Source: Molossus alvarezi (lineage: Eukaryota; Chordata; Mammalia; Chiroptera; Molossidae). Taken from it: a stretch of 64,000 nucleotides of DNA. The notes under the pieces are model-generated. The model ran no database searches. It saw only the letters and a program-made list of their open reading frames with translations, and was not told where the DNA came from. Positions 31,565 to 42,573 of the stretch are shown here, in pieces. The stretch spans positions 161,376,290 to 161,440,289 of the forward strand of contig CM073885.1 of the NCBI GenBank assembly GCA_037176705.1, read 5' to 3'. Made by a program: the position numbers and the translations under genes. The first letter of the stretch is position 1, and each line of letters starts with the position of its first letter.

Positions 31565-34500
31565 AAAAAATGCGCTTAGAAATAGAGGAATGCATTACTC
31601 AGTCAATAGAAATGAATAGCAGTCTTTCATTAACAAAGGAAATTGATTTTCACCTTCATTTCAGAAGAGGAGTTTGAAGTATTTATTTGTGCTGAAAAAT
31701 TCCTTCTGTCTTTCACAGACTGCATGTTCTTAGTGCTCTGGGAGAGCAGTTAGAAGAAAAAAAAAATCCGCAAAAAACCAAAAACAGACTTTTTAATATT
31801 TTATCTTCTGTAAACCATCAGACCATGGTTTCATGTCTGGAAAGATAAATGAAATTTCTGTGACCAAAAAAATAAAACAAAACCCCTTCTGATTTTTTGT
31901 TTGTTTGAATTCTCTCCTGCCTTTCAAAAGAGCATTTGTGAATTAATGTGAACAAAACTTTGCTTTGCTTACTGGTATCTGAATCCAGGTTGGTAGACTT
32001 TTTGGATCAAACTAGATGATGTTGTTGAGGCAGTCCAAGGTTAAAGGACGAATTTTAGAAGATCAACAGGAAAAGCAGACAAAGAGCTAGTTTTCTTCTA
32101 AAAGACTTTTCAGTAACATAAACAGTTGTATAGATGGCTGCCTTTAAGAAAGATAGCAACGTCATTTCTTGCCCAGCTAACAGGCAGCATCAAAAGAAAG
32201 TCTCTGAATCTCCAGCAGCACCATAACTCATAAATCTGCGTCTTCTAGTGTCATTACTTTGTACTCACATATGTGTTTTTACTTCTGCAATGCAAAGCAA
32301 GCTCGGTTCTAAATCATTATTACAGAGCATTTAATCATTTGGGGTATATTTTCTTACAGTTGTTAAATTAGCCTCTTGCAAGAAAACAGCTGGCACTAAT
32401 CATATAGCAAGAGAGATAGATTTGCTGACACTTTTAGATAATTAGTAAAAAAATAAAAACCAGACAATTGTGTTTGCAATAGTCAACATTTGAAATACAA
32501 CTTACTTAGCCTCATAATGTCTTGAATACCAAACTTGCAAATTTCCCTGTTGGAAATTTCCTCAAAAAAGTTAATCTGTTAAGCTTGAAACACATCTGTC
32601 AACCCAAAGAAGAGTTTTTGTGGGAAGAATTTAAGTTCATAGAATTCTCATAGGTTATTTCACCAAAATCAGAAGAAAGGGGTGTGTGTTGGTTTCCCAT
32701 GATTTAACAACTTCTGGGGAGAAGCCGCTGGAACTTTTCAAGCCAGCAAGGCCTTTTGAAAGGAACAGCATGGATGAAAATTTGAAACAAAATGTTCAGT
32801 GGAAAAGTTACAACTTGTTACAGAAAGCTTTGTTTTGAATACAAAAGTCCATTGTACTGAGATTTTCAAGTGTGTAACTCATATTTTTCAAGTATACAAA
32901 AGTTTTCAGATAGGGTATTTTTCAGGATAATATTCTTCAAATGTGGGAATTTAGACATAAAATAAGGAAATTTTGTGTTATGATAGCTTGTCTGTTTTGT
33001 TAAGCATTTGTTTAATATCAATGTCATATTTTGAGTTAACCTTGTGAATAGTAAAAAGGTTCATGGCTTTGAAACTATGTCAGTTTTTCAGAGTTAAGAT
33101 TCCCAATTTAAAGGGTAAAGTAGAAAATTAATCAGTGGCGTCTTCTTGTTTGAGTAAAATTATTCTCTTAAATTGTAAACTTATAAGCAATATCTAGCTT
33201 GTTTTGAATTTTACAAGTTTAAAACTATGTTAGAAATTCACAAAATTTTCACCAAAATTCACAAAACTTGAAGAAACCAAACTTACTGATCAAGGAGAAA
33301 ATCTTTAATTAAATAAATTGGTAATTAGCATCAGAAATAAAGACATGTAATTCATCAGTATGTAGACACTAGGATAACTCTCTGAGTCCCGTGCTGCATT
33401 TATGGTTTCAGTCCTGTGCACACCCCAAAACCGCCTGTTCCTGGCAGAATCCTTCCACACTGAGCGGATTCTGTGTGCCCCAGGTTTCTCCTGCGACTGT
33501 GACTTTGACCTGAAGGGAATCTTCTAGAAGGCATCTCCTGTCTTTTGTAGGAAAACAAACACACCATGGGTTTTGCAATCCTCCTGTCAAATTTAAGTTT
33601 TGATTTCTTCATTTTATGATGTCTCAGTTAAATGTGTCCTTGCTCTTATTTGTGGTAAAGCCCTCAGTTGGTGCGTGGCTAGAAATCGAGGTGTTTTCTG
33701 AAGTAGAGAGTTCGAACCCCCCATGTTTCACGAGCAGTGCAGGCGGAAACAGAGACCCAGCATCTCAGACCCTCCCTCAGAGACCAGCATAGCCCTGGGA
33801 GACCACGTTTTTGCTGGCGACACTACTAACTACCCAGAAGTGTAATACAATCTGGTTAATATTAAAAACAAGAAGATTTCCATTTTAGTCTCAGTTTAGC
33901 AAATGACTGTCTCAGAGCGCTTTTTTCTTTTTTAAGAAATAGAGCATGACTGCCGTTGGAACTTGAACCGTACTAGGTGTTTTATGCGTTGGCATCGACC
34001 AGGCGCACTGAGCTCTGGGGGAATGGCTGGGTGGCAGATCTCAGAGAGGAAGCTGGGAACGTGCAGCCCCTTTGTTAGGTTTCAGCTTCACATGTCTCTG
34101 GAGAAGTGACCAGACCAGTCTTCCGTAGGGCAGCTTCCTGCATTGCAGCCGCGGACTTGGCCAGCTCAGTGACGGGGCTGGCCACCCCTGGTCACTCCAG
34201 ATGTTTACAGACAGCAGAAAGGCAAATAGAACATTTCTACATCAATATCCTTAGGGAAGGTTTAAGAGCCATGGACCCCTTCCAGGACGTAATGGATTTG
34301 GACGGGCTTCACTCCGTAGTGATCTCTTGTTATATTTGTCTGTGAACCTCGCCTGGGGGAAAACTTGAGAACCCACAGCTCACAGGAAAGTCAAACCTGG
34401 GGCTGTCATCACGCAAATTTGTTTGCCAACAAACTAGTGTTTGGTGGTAAGACAATCCCTTCCTCCTCCAGCTCCTTCCTTCCCCAAATAAACAGTAGGT

Positions 34501-34925
34501 GTGATGAGTGTGAGTAAACCCAAGCTCACACTTCAGCTTTGTTGCCTTTCTCACAATTGCATCTGATAAAAGTTCATCCCCCCAAAGTGCCTTTTGATAG
34601 ACATTGAAGGTGCCACACGAGGCCCTGATGCATCGATGGCTCCGCCCCCTGTTCTCAGGGACCGTTATAGACAAACACGGGAGAGAAGATCCAGAAATGC
34701 ATCCTCGTGGGCTCTTGAGTGTTTGGGGAACTGAATATCTGCCCTAACTAGACATTAACAGCATGTGAGGAACGTTTCCAAACTCTGCTTGGGAATTAAA
34801 TTTTCCTGACCACCTGAGCTTTCCTGTTTGAAAACCTCCGGTGGCTGACATCGTCCACTGGAACAGTTTGAACTCGGTCAGCCTGGCAGTGAAGGGCCTC
34901 AAAATTCTGTGCCTAATCTGCTTTT

Positions 34926-35139
34926 CTTTTTAATCCTCACCCGAGGGTATTTTTCCATTTATCATCAGATGGGGGGGGGGGGCATTGATGTGAGAGGGAC
35001 ACATCGACTGGTTGCCTCCCGCACAACCCGACCAGGGCAGGGATGAACCGCAACCAAGGTACATCCCTTAACCAGAATCGAACCTGAGACTCATTGCTCC
35101 GCAGGTTGATGCTCTAACCAGTGAGCCAAACCGGCCAGG
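34926..35139 (-). mobile_element. VES-type SINE, class B, with G12 run
   Basis: The minus-strand head is CCCTGGCCGGTTTGGCTCACT, followed by GGTTCGATTCTGGTTAAGGG, then tail ATACCCTCGGGTGAGGATTA. The usual GA-rich stretch is replaced by G12 at 34971-34982. A perfect duplication GCCTAATCTGCTTTT lies at 34911-34925 and 35140-35154. Confidence 0.93.
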
Positions 35140-35407
35140 GCCTAATCTGCTTTTTATTTATAGCTGCATATATACCATCCACTCCAGCTGAGCTCTGGGT
35201 TCGGGTCACAGGGCCTCCGTGCTCGGCTGTGTTCCACCGAGGAGGCCCTGCGGGTCCTCTCCTTTTCTCCGGGAAGGCCCCGCGCCGACACCCTTCTTAC
35301 ACGAGGCCACGGGGCTCCTTCTTTCCTCTGAGCTTGGAAATTGTGTTTGAATCAACATGATCACACACGGCTCATATGGTCAATTACCTTCAATCCCTAC
35401 TTCTTGC

Positions 35408-35490
35408 CTCCTGCATTAGACGGTGAGCACCTTTTGGCCGAGGACTTGGGCTCGCTGTGTGTTTGTACGTCTAGCACACCTTCCCCGTAC
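35408..35490 (+). mobile_element. Probable L2 3' end fragment
   Basis: GACGGTGAGCACCTTTTGGCCGAGGACTTGGGCTCGCTGTGTGTTTGTACGTCTAGCAC follows the L2 pattern (GAGCTCCTTGAGGGCAGGGACTGTGTCTTATTCATCTTTGTATCCCCAGCAC). Confidence 0.5.
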
Positions 35491-36740
35491 GTAGCAGGGC
35501 TCCAGGGCCTCCGGCTGGCTGGTCACTGAGGGACGAGTCCTTGCCTTTCCATTCAGATGATAACAGTTCTGATACATGGGTTTATTGACTCAACAACAAG
35601 TTGAACTTTTCCTTCTGGGTGGTTGTTCAAAGCCAGAACTTACAAACACCCCTTGCCAGTTTCTTAGTCCACCTGAAAAATGTTCTTTCTGGGAGCAGCT
35701 ATGATGTCACCACCCGTGTGTTCCTTTGTCACCTCAAACATTGAACTGAAAGTATTGGAATGGCTTTGCCCAGTGCCACTTGGTATCTGAAGGGCAGCTG
35801 CTTCCATTGCTGGGGGCAGTATTTCCAGCTGGGGGGGGCTCGTGGGAGGGCACATCCACCAGTTAGCCATGTGGGTGTCGGGGTATTTGTTGTCCAGATG
35901 CCTCAGGAGCTCCCTATGACTGCAGTGTTGCTTCCTTCCTTCCTCCCTTTGTCTTTACTTGCTGAGCTGCTATCTCATCACTGTTTTAGTTGTTACTGCC
36001 CAGGTCCCGGTGGCCAGTATGTGCCTCAATTGGTGTGGGCCGCGTGGGATCTGTGGGTCCAAGGCCGGGCTCCGCAGGGTGAGCTTCTGCGACCCCTGCA
36101 GGGCTCTGAGGTGCTTCGGTAGACCAGACAGGGGAAACACCCTTGAACACCAGAACCACCCCAGAATGGAGGCCACTAATTGCCTCTGCAGTTGGAGAGT
36201 GGGCGCAAACGCCCAGATAGCTGCTGACTGTCCGGAGGGGAGCCCGGCGCCCGAAGTGCTCTGGTGAAAACTAAGGGAGGTTCATGTAGCTCCACACCTG
36301 TGAACATGCGAGTCTGTGAGAAGGAATTTCTTGTGCTCCAACCCCCTCACACCAGGCTATCCACTTACCACTTACAAAGTAATTTCCATGCCTCATCAGA
36401 AGCAAAAGTTATTTATTTGTCATCTTCTGGAAAACAGGTTCCAACGTGTGGTCAATCCTAGCAGAGAAAACTGGCATGTGTGTTCCTGAGGGAGGTAACT
36501 CGGGAAAGAGAATTCAGGACCCCGCCCTCAGAGCCCCATGAGCCCATGGCAGGGCCCCAAGAAGCTCCTCCTAGGTTGTCCCCGACCCGACAGGCACACT
36601 GGTGACCCTTTTCCCACATTCGGCTGCTCAGGGGTCCTCGGTCTGTGCCCCCCTCTGTGTGTAGGGTTTAAGAAGGAACCACAGCCATCTATGAGCTCTG
36701 CGTTTTGCATGTTGAGTATGCTTTTTCCTTTTTATTAGAT

Positions 36741-36776
36741 ACATACACACATACACAGATACATAGACAGACAGAA
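36741..36776. repeat. ACATACACAC / GATACATAGACAGACAG simple repeat
   Basis: A degenerate CA- and GACA-rich low-complexity patch, 130 bp upstream of exon (d). Confidence 0.6.
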
Positions 36777-36907
36777 GGAAAGTACCCTTCCTTCTACCAC
36801 TTTCCATTAAAGGGAACAGATATGGGGTTTCCTGGATGAGGCCTGGCGTGGTCATTTACTTGGAGGGTGACCTTGACATTCTGTCTGTCTCTGCCCCTGT
36901 CTTGCAG

Positions 36908-36991
36908 CAATGAAGTGGTGAGGAGTGACTTGAAGAAGCTGCCAGCGCTTCCCACCCAAGCCCTGAAGGAGCACCCTTCCCTGGCCTATTG
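36908..36991 (+). CDS. FRMD4A: FRMD4A coding exon (d): FERM F2 lobe
   Basis: This 84-nt exon starts with the last base of the Ser codon begun in the microexon and ends with the first two bases of a Cys codon (TG|T). The 27 whole codons between them begin NEVVRSDLKK and end KEHPSLAY. The acceptor is GTCTTGCAG and the donor is TTG|GTAAGC. The segment is the F2 helix-loop with the KKLPALPTQALKEHPSLAY stretch. FRMD4B has DENARKDLKTLPAFPTKTL here, so this is FRMD4A. The phase is the same at both ends (a multiple of three). It is flanked by the most SINE-poor part of the window. Confidence 0.97.
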
Positions 36992-39900
36992 GTAAGCTGC
37001 TTCTCTCCGAGCGCCCAGGCACCCTCTCCGGACCGAACCCTTCCTGGGCGTGGGAGCCCAGGCGACGGAGCACCCTCCAGCCAGGGCAGGGTCCGCCCCA
37101 TTGGAGGAGGAACTCAAAATTGCACGAAGTGGCTTGGGTGTCCATGAAACTGGTTTCTGCATTTGTTTAAATGGGTGGTCGGTATGTGTGACACCTCTCC
37201 TTTCCCCATTTTCTTTAATTTTTAAAGAAAGAAAACCTTCTGAAGTTTCACTGAAAGCTTCGCCTCCTTGGAGACCCTTTCATGTGCTGCTCGAGTTTCC
37301 TCGCGGAGTTCTTGCCCCTTGGTGACAGGATGTGGGGGGCTGAGGTGGGGGAGAGCTGCAGGGTATTTTTTCTTCGCAGGAGAGAGAGGTGGATTCTTTC
37401 CTTTTCCCATAGTGTTTCCTATCTCCTGTTGTAGCTGCCTGTAACATGATGCCGTAGTTATCTGCCGGGCGTGGAGGGACTGATTCTGAATGAGTCGGCC
37501 ATTTGAAGGGTGCGCAGACTGGTCGGGTCACAGTTGAGCGGGGCTGGCGTTCCCTCGAGTGTGCTGAAGTTCTGCTGGGCTCACCAGCCCTGCCCACTGC
37601 CCCGAGAAAAGCACAGTGCAGCGTCCTGCAGTCCTTCTGCCTCCTTACCAGAGGCACCGTGGCTGCTCCAAAAGATAACATCAGGAATCGCAGAACAAGG
37701 TGGTCCTGGTCGACTGTACCGTGACTCCCAAGCACTCTGCGATGTGCTTCATGGAGCTCACAGACTCCTAGCAGCGCATCTGGTCGGGACACTGCAGTTG
37801 TGCCGGTGGCGTTAGGAGAGTCCCTTGGCTGGGGTAGGGTGCGAGCAGGAGTCAGCACCCGTGCGAAGTCATTTCGCCCCAGAAGCCCACGGGCGGGGCA
37901 GCTGGGCTGGAAGCGAGAGGCTGCGTGGCTGGCAGCCCTGATCCCGGCCCTGTGCATGGTCCTGTCGTCCTTCCTTCGGTAACACAGATGTCGATAAGTA
38001 GTGGCTTGTGTCTTTATTCTCTGTCCCCAAAGGGCAGAATCTGTCTAACCTGCAGGGACTCTGCCCATGTCAGCTTCCAGACTCCCGGCCCTGGTCTGCC
38101 CATGTGAGCGCCAGCAGATGGCATCCCGGTGCCTCCGTCAAGGAGCACTGTTGCCCCGTCCCCAACTCCTGGCATCCCCTGGGCCTTATCTTCTCTCTCT
38201 CCCCAAGCTGTTTCTTTTCAGGAAACCCACAGTGAAGGAGCGAGAGACCCTAGGATGTAACTCTAGAGACTAGCAGTTCCTGCAGGCAGGGAGCTGTGTG
38301 CCAGGGGACTGCAATGTTGGTGGGTGGCTTGGGAGTCAGAGTTGCTTGTAGCCTAATCCGTCCCTCAGTCATCTCCTCATTCGTTTGTTCCCAAACCTTT
38401 TTACACCCCTTGCTCATTGCAGAGTTAGGAATGCTCTCTCCCCTCCCATACACGTCACTGCGCCCACCTCTAGCTCTGTCTCCCCAGTCGTCCTACCCTC
38501 CACGTTGTCGCTGACACAGAAACACCTTCCTTTGTGCCCGTCCGCTCTCCTTTGTCAGGATGAACATTTTCCTCTCCATCCACAGCTGTAGCTATCTTGT
38601 GAGAACCGCCCTCCGTCCCCGTGAGCAGGCCAGCCCCTTCCCCGGGCCACTCGCAGACCCACAGACGCTGCCACGGTCCCAGGGCCCTGAGAGGACCGGG
38701 AGGCACGGCTTGGAGCAGGTGCCCTCATGGCCCCGCTTCTAAACAAGCCAGCGGCATGGGCACTCCTGACGACGCATCGTCAGAAGGCCGGCAGAAGGCC
38801 TTTCGCCTCGGTGCGTGCCCTTGGCTGGTTGTGGTTGGCTTTCACCTTCCAGCCTGCTTGGATGGACTCGAACAAGCCGAGCGTCGGGAAAGGGATACAT
38901 GTTGTTCATGCTTCTGATACATACAGACGGGAGGCAGAGCCGGCCTCCGGCTTGTTCGAAGTTCTCCCTCTGTCTCGGCGTCATCCCTCCCCGGCAGGGG
39001 TAACCCTGACCCTTTATTGCTGGAGGAGACCTTCCCTCACTCCACAGTCTCAGTCAAGGTGACCACAACCTCGAACTGCCTGATCGTTCCTGAACAGGAT
39101 GAACATCTGCCGTTGTTAGGGACCTTTCTGCTCTCCCGGCCAAGGGAGATGCGATGGACAAGCTTGGGCCAAAATTAGCCACAGGGAGCCCATCCCGTGC
39201 GTGAGGGAAGGCATGGCAGGGTTTAGCACCTCAGCCTGTCCCTAAAACGGGGTTGGGGGGTAATGGCGTCCCAGGAGGCTCGAGCTCCTTCTCTGCTGCC
39301 TCTGTTCCCCAGCTGGGAAATGGAATGACCCTACCAACCTCATTCCAGCTGCAGTCGAAGGAGAAAGTAAAACGTTGCATCATGCAACGAGTCGTTGAGT
39401 AATGCTGAGTCACAGGGCAGCAACCCTTCCTGTCAGTTTTCCCCAAGCATTTAACAAGCTTGGGCTTCTCACCCCACGTGATTCCCCTTTTGGGAAGGCG
39501 TCCGAGGTGGAAAGTTGGATTTCTATGCTGAGGGCCCCAGAACAAGTCGGGATCTGGTCCCTGACCTGGATTCTCCGAGTGCCTAGCTTGTGAATGCCGG
39601 ACCACCCACACCATCCAGATGGGTACGCAGGGACATCGTCCTTTACTTGAGTCCCTGACAGCGGCAGGCCAGTGGCTCCTCTGAGACAGGGAACCACATC
39701 TCCATCACAGTACCCCTTTTGCATCACCCGAGCCTCTCCTGGGACCTTGTCTGCAGAGAGATGCTTTAACTTAATGGCGTGACCCAGCCCATGGCTGGGG
39801 CACAGTGTGCTCCAGTCATTTGTCCTTTTCCTTCATGAACTGCTGTGTCCTCCAAACAGGGTTTTGGGGTTCTGTTTACTCTGGCTGAAGGGTCTCTGAT

Positions 39901-41190
39901 AGTTATCCCATTGCGTCCCTACCACAAAGCTGGGGTCGCTGGGGACCGTCAGCGGTGCCCTTGGGCCCTGCAGCCTGCAGAGGAGGGGTGGGCAGGGCAG
40001 GAGGCAGGATGTCTTTCCAGTCAGCTCCGCGTGTGTCATGACATGTGGGCCAAGTGTTTCTTTGGGGCAGAAGGAGTGGGGAGCCGAGAAGGGAGAAGGC
40101 AGACACTGGGGCCTCATAGGTGGTCACGGACAGCAGGAGACGCAGGGTGGGCATGGTGCCGAGTGCGTCCTGCAGCTGCCAGGCACACGAGCCAGCGGGC
40201 AGGCGCTCAGTCGGGGAGGGCAGAACCGCCGCCCGACAGTGTCTCTGACGTGCAGCGGCGTCTCGGCTGAGCCTCGCTTGTGTTCGGAGCTACCACACTC
40301 GACTGATTCCCATGGCCAGCTCAGCCCAGTCCTCTCTCCCGGAGCTGAGAAGGAAACAGGCTCCTCTCTATACTGACGTGCTTGACCCTGGAGCGGGAGT
40401 TGACCTCACAAAATGCTAGGCCACGGGGGGGAAGTGTGCCGGCGCAGCCGTGGGTCCCGTGGGTGGATGAGGAGGAGGCTGGAAGAGCGATGCCAGCATG
40501 TCCTGACCCAGCTCTGCATGTGTGCCGAGGCTGGTGTCGACCCAGAGAGGATGCTTCTAGAGACTCCTCTCAGGAGAGGGCTTTGTCACGCTCCACGTAG
40601 AACCTCCCAGGTGTGTGGGAGCCGAGGAGAAATACGGCTGCATCTGCTCCCGCAACAGCTCTGCGGCTGGGAAAGGCCCCTCGGAGCTAGCCGGTCCCAG
40701 CTCGGGGACACATTTGAAGACAAATTCTTGTGAAGAGTCAGGCGAGCTTACATGCACCAAATTTCAGAATACTAAAATGAAGAGATGTTAATAAAGATTG
40801 AGAGTTATTGGAAGGTAAATAAATTGCCCCCAAGTCATAGGACATGTTACCCCCAGAACTGATCTAGCTGGAAAAGGAAAAGGTGAAAGAAGACTTTAGA
40901 TCAGTGCCGGGGTAATAAGTCAGGAGTAGGCTTTCGGACTTGACTCCTCGCAGGTGGGATTTGCTCCCCCTGTGCCCCGCAAGGCTGTCTGCTCTTCCCA
41001 GGGCAACAGTGGGAGCAGCCAGGGCTTCTGCCGCCCTGGGCCCCCCCGGACCCGACACACTCCTCAGAGAAGCCCGCCAGGCCCTCCGCCCTGTCAGAGA
41101 AGGGTTTGGCTGGCCATGGTCTCCCAAGGCAGGAGCTGATCTCATTGTTTTAGAGCCAAGAGTTCAGAAGATAAAAAGGAGCTCCCTCTG

Positions 41191-41402
41191 CCCAGCCGAT
41201 ATGGCTCAATGGTTGGGTGTAGACCCAGGCACCAAGAGGTCGCTGGTTCCCGGTCAGGGTGCATGCTCAGGTTGTGGGCCCGATCCCCAGTGGGGGGCAT
41301 GCAGGAGGCAGCCAGTCGATGTTCTCTCTCATCGATGTTTCTCTCTCTCTCTCTCCCTTCCTCTCTCTCTCAAATCAATAAAGAAAAAAAATTTTAAAAA
41401 AA
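41191..41402 (+). mobile_element. VES-type SINE, class C
   Basis: Head CCCAGCCGATATGGCTCAATG, body CGGTCAGGGTGCATGCTCAGG (the B box is partly deleted), GTGGGGGGCATGCAGGAGGCAG, tail AAATCAATAAAG. Flanks are AAAAGGAGCTCCCTCTG (41174) and AAAAGAGTTCCCTCTG (41402). It is in opposite orientation to the SINE at 43657. Confidence 0.9.
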
Positions 41403-41634
41403 AAGAGTTCCCTCTGAGCCTTTTATCATGGCCTCATGCCTTGTGTTAACTAGGCCCTAATTCCAAAACTTTTCCATCCTCCATGGTGGTCCTCAACCCT
41501 GACATCTAATTCAGGGGAGGTAGACTGTGGATGTTCTGTTCAGGTCAGCACCTGCCCTGCCCCCATGAGGCCCTGTGTAGACAGGACTGAGAAATGAGGA
41601 GGGTGAGGAGGACCCGAGCGAGTTCAGCTAGACG

Positions 41635-41826
41635 CAGGTGGGGAACGTCCAGTCCACGGGCTTTTTAAGGCCCTCGAAATCAATACCCGCTAACATCACA
41701 CGCATTACCAAATTAGTGTGACCAAATATAACAGGCTAATTTCTAAGTTGATAATATTGTATGGCCCAAGAATGATGTTATAACTATCCAAATGGCCCTT
41801 GGCAGAAAAAAGGTTCCCCACCCCTG
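41635..41826 (-). mobile_element. Short hAT-like non-autonomous DNA transposon
   Basis: The ends CAGGTGGGGAAC and (reverse complement of the right end) CAGGGGTGGGGAACC form terminal inverted repeats. The 8-bp flanks GCTAGACG (41627-41634) and ACTAGAGC (41827-41834) match at 6 positions, the duplication size expected for hAT elements. It is 192 bp, with no coding capacity. Confidence 0.75.
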
Positions 41827-42180
41827 ACTAGAGCATCCACTCTGATGTTCAGCCAGTTGGTCCTTTTCCTGTCTCCTGAGACGCCTGCTCCCCACTTCTT
41901 CTTCTCTAGAATCATTTCTTGCAAGGAACTGACCCCAAACCTGAGCTCTGATATTAATTCTGTGATGAAAGTCCAAGGTAAAGACAGTGAGTCCTCTGAG
42001 GGGAGAAGAGACTTTTTAAATCAGGTCAGAAATGCCACTTCAGGACAAATTTTTTTTTCCAGGAGCTGTTGGCTCCTTGGAGCTTGTCATGAACTTGCTC
42101 AGGCTCAGAAGAAGTATCCCCACCAGCGGATACCGCTGAGCAGGGAGTGTAATAACAGCACCTTTTTCTTGTGCCTTCAG

Positions 42181-42246
42181 TGAGGACCGAGTGATTGAGC
42201 ACTACAAGAAGCTGAACGGCCAGACCAGAGGGCAAGCAATCGTGAA
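42181..42246 (+). CDS. FRMD4A: FRMD4A coding exon (e): FERM F2 lobe
   Basis: This 66-nt exon has one base completing Cys, then 21 codons (EDRVIEHYKKLNGQTRGQAIV), then AA of a split Asn codon. The acceptor is TTTCTTGTGCCTTCAG and the donor is GAA|GTAAGT. The CEDRVIEHY motif with the following Lys/Arg-rich turn is a conserved F2 helix pair of the FRMD4 family. FRMD4B has HYLKIKGLTRGQAVV, which distinguishes the two. The exon is separated from exon (f) by only 184 nt. If that intron were retained, the reading frame would run GTG AAG TAA and stop at once. Confidence 0.97.
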
Positions 42247-42430
42247 GTAAGTGCCCCCCCAGAGCTCCTGAGATTGTATTATCTCAGAAAGCCATGTCCC
42301 CAGGATATAATTAACTCAAGTTAATTTCCAAGTGAATAATCACTCCGGGAACATGATCTTGCACGCACACAGATATGTACACCACAGCAGTTCTGCCAAA
42401 TAACCAGGTGCGTGTGTGTTGTCTTCCCAG
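42247..42430 (+). other. FRMD4A: FRMD4A intron, 184 nt
   Basis: This is the shortest intron in the window. It has a consensus donor (GTAAGT) and a pyrimidine-rich acceptor (TGTTGTCTTCCCAG). No repeat was seen. Its size is in the range where exons on either side are recognised as a unit. Confidence 0.93.
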
Positions 42431-42488
42431 CTACATGAGCATCGTGGAGTCTCTCCCAACCTACGGAGTTCACTACTATGCAGTGAAG
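42431..42488 (+). CDS. FRMD4A: FRMD4A coding exon (f): end of FERM F2 lobe
   Basis: This 58-nt exon has the last base of Asn, then 19 codons YMSIVESLPTYGVHYYAVK, ending in phase 0. The acceptor is GTCTTCCCAG and the donor is AAG|GTAGGT. The LPTYGVHYYAVKD block is one of the best conserved stretches of FERM proteins and links F2 to the PH/PTB-like F3 lobe. The length is not a multiple of three. Skipping it would join AA to GACAAGCAG and reach TGA after 11 altered codons, so isoforms lacking it would be truncated. Confidence 0.97.
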
Positions 42489-42549
42489 GTAGGTGAATTC
42501 ATTTGGTGGTGGTTGCCAAGCCTGCCCTAAAATTTTTAAAAATACTCAT

Positions 42550-42573
42550 AAAAAAAAAAAAAAAAAAAAAAAA
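42550..42573. repeat. A24 homopolymer
   Basis: Twenty-four A residues, 60 bp after exon (f). No SINE body precedes it, so it is not an obvious retroposon tail. Confidence 0.9.

Larger units (their letters stand above)
25110..36907 (+). other. FRMD4A: FRMD4A intron, 11.8 kb
   Basis: It lies between exons (c) and (d). It holds a short CpG cluster at 25625-25697, a hAT-like remnant at 26224-26827 interrupted by a SINE, SINEs at 27854, 28330, 29310, 29604, 30080, 31252, 31461 and 34926, an L2 fragment near 35408, and a CA/GA-rich patch at 36741-36776. The interval 31580-33400 has no recognisable repeat and is AT-rich. Nothing identifiable was seen in 26830-27840, 28630-29290, 30330-31230, 33400-34910 or 35500-36700. 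The acceptor CTGTCTTGCAG ends at 36907. Confidence 0.85.
36992..42180 (+). other. FRMD4A: FRMD4A intron, 5.2 kb, GC-rich and SINE-poor
   Basis: Only one SINE (41191-41402) and one short hAT-like element (41635-41826) were recognised. The rest, 36992-41170, is unique-looking and GC-rich with scattered CpG, densest around 37440-37560, 37800-37980 and 40188-40290. Several long open frames cross it on both strands, but none resembles a known protein, and GC-rich DNA has few stops by chance. The intron ends in CTTGTGCCTTCAG at 42180. Confidence 0.8.

Noticed and set aside
37280..37957. A 225-codon open frame on the minus strand
   Set aside because: It lies in GC-rich intron where stop codons are rare. 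No motif or family resemblance was seen, and overlapping frames on the other strand are open too.
42550..42573. A24 run as a retroposed gene tail
   Set aside because: The sequence before it is exon (f) and ordinary intron, with no retroposed body or target duplication.
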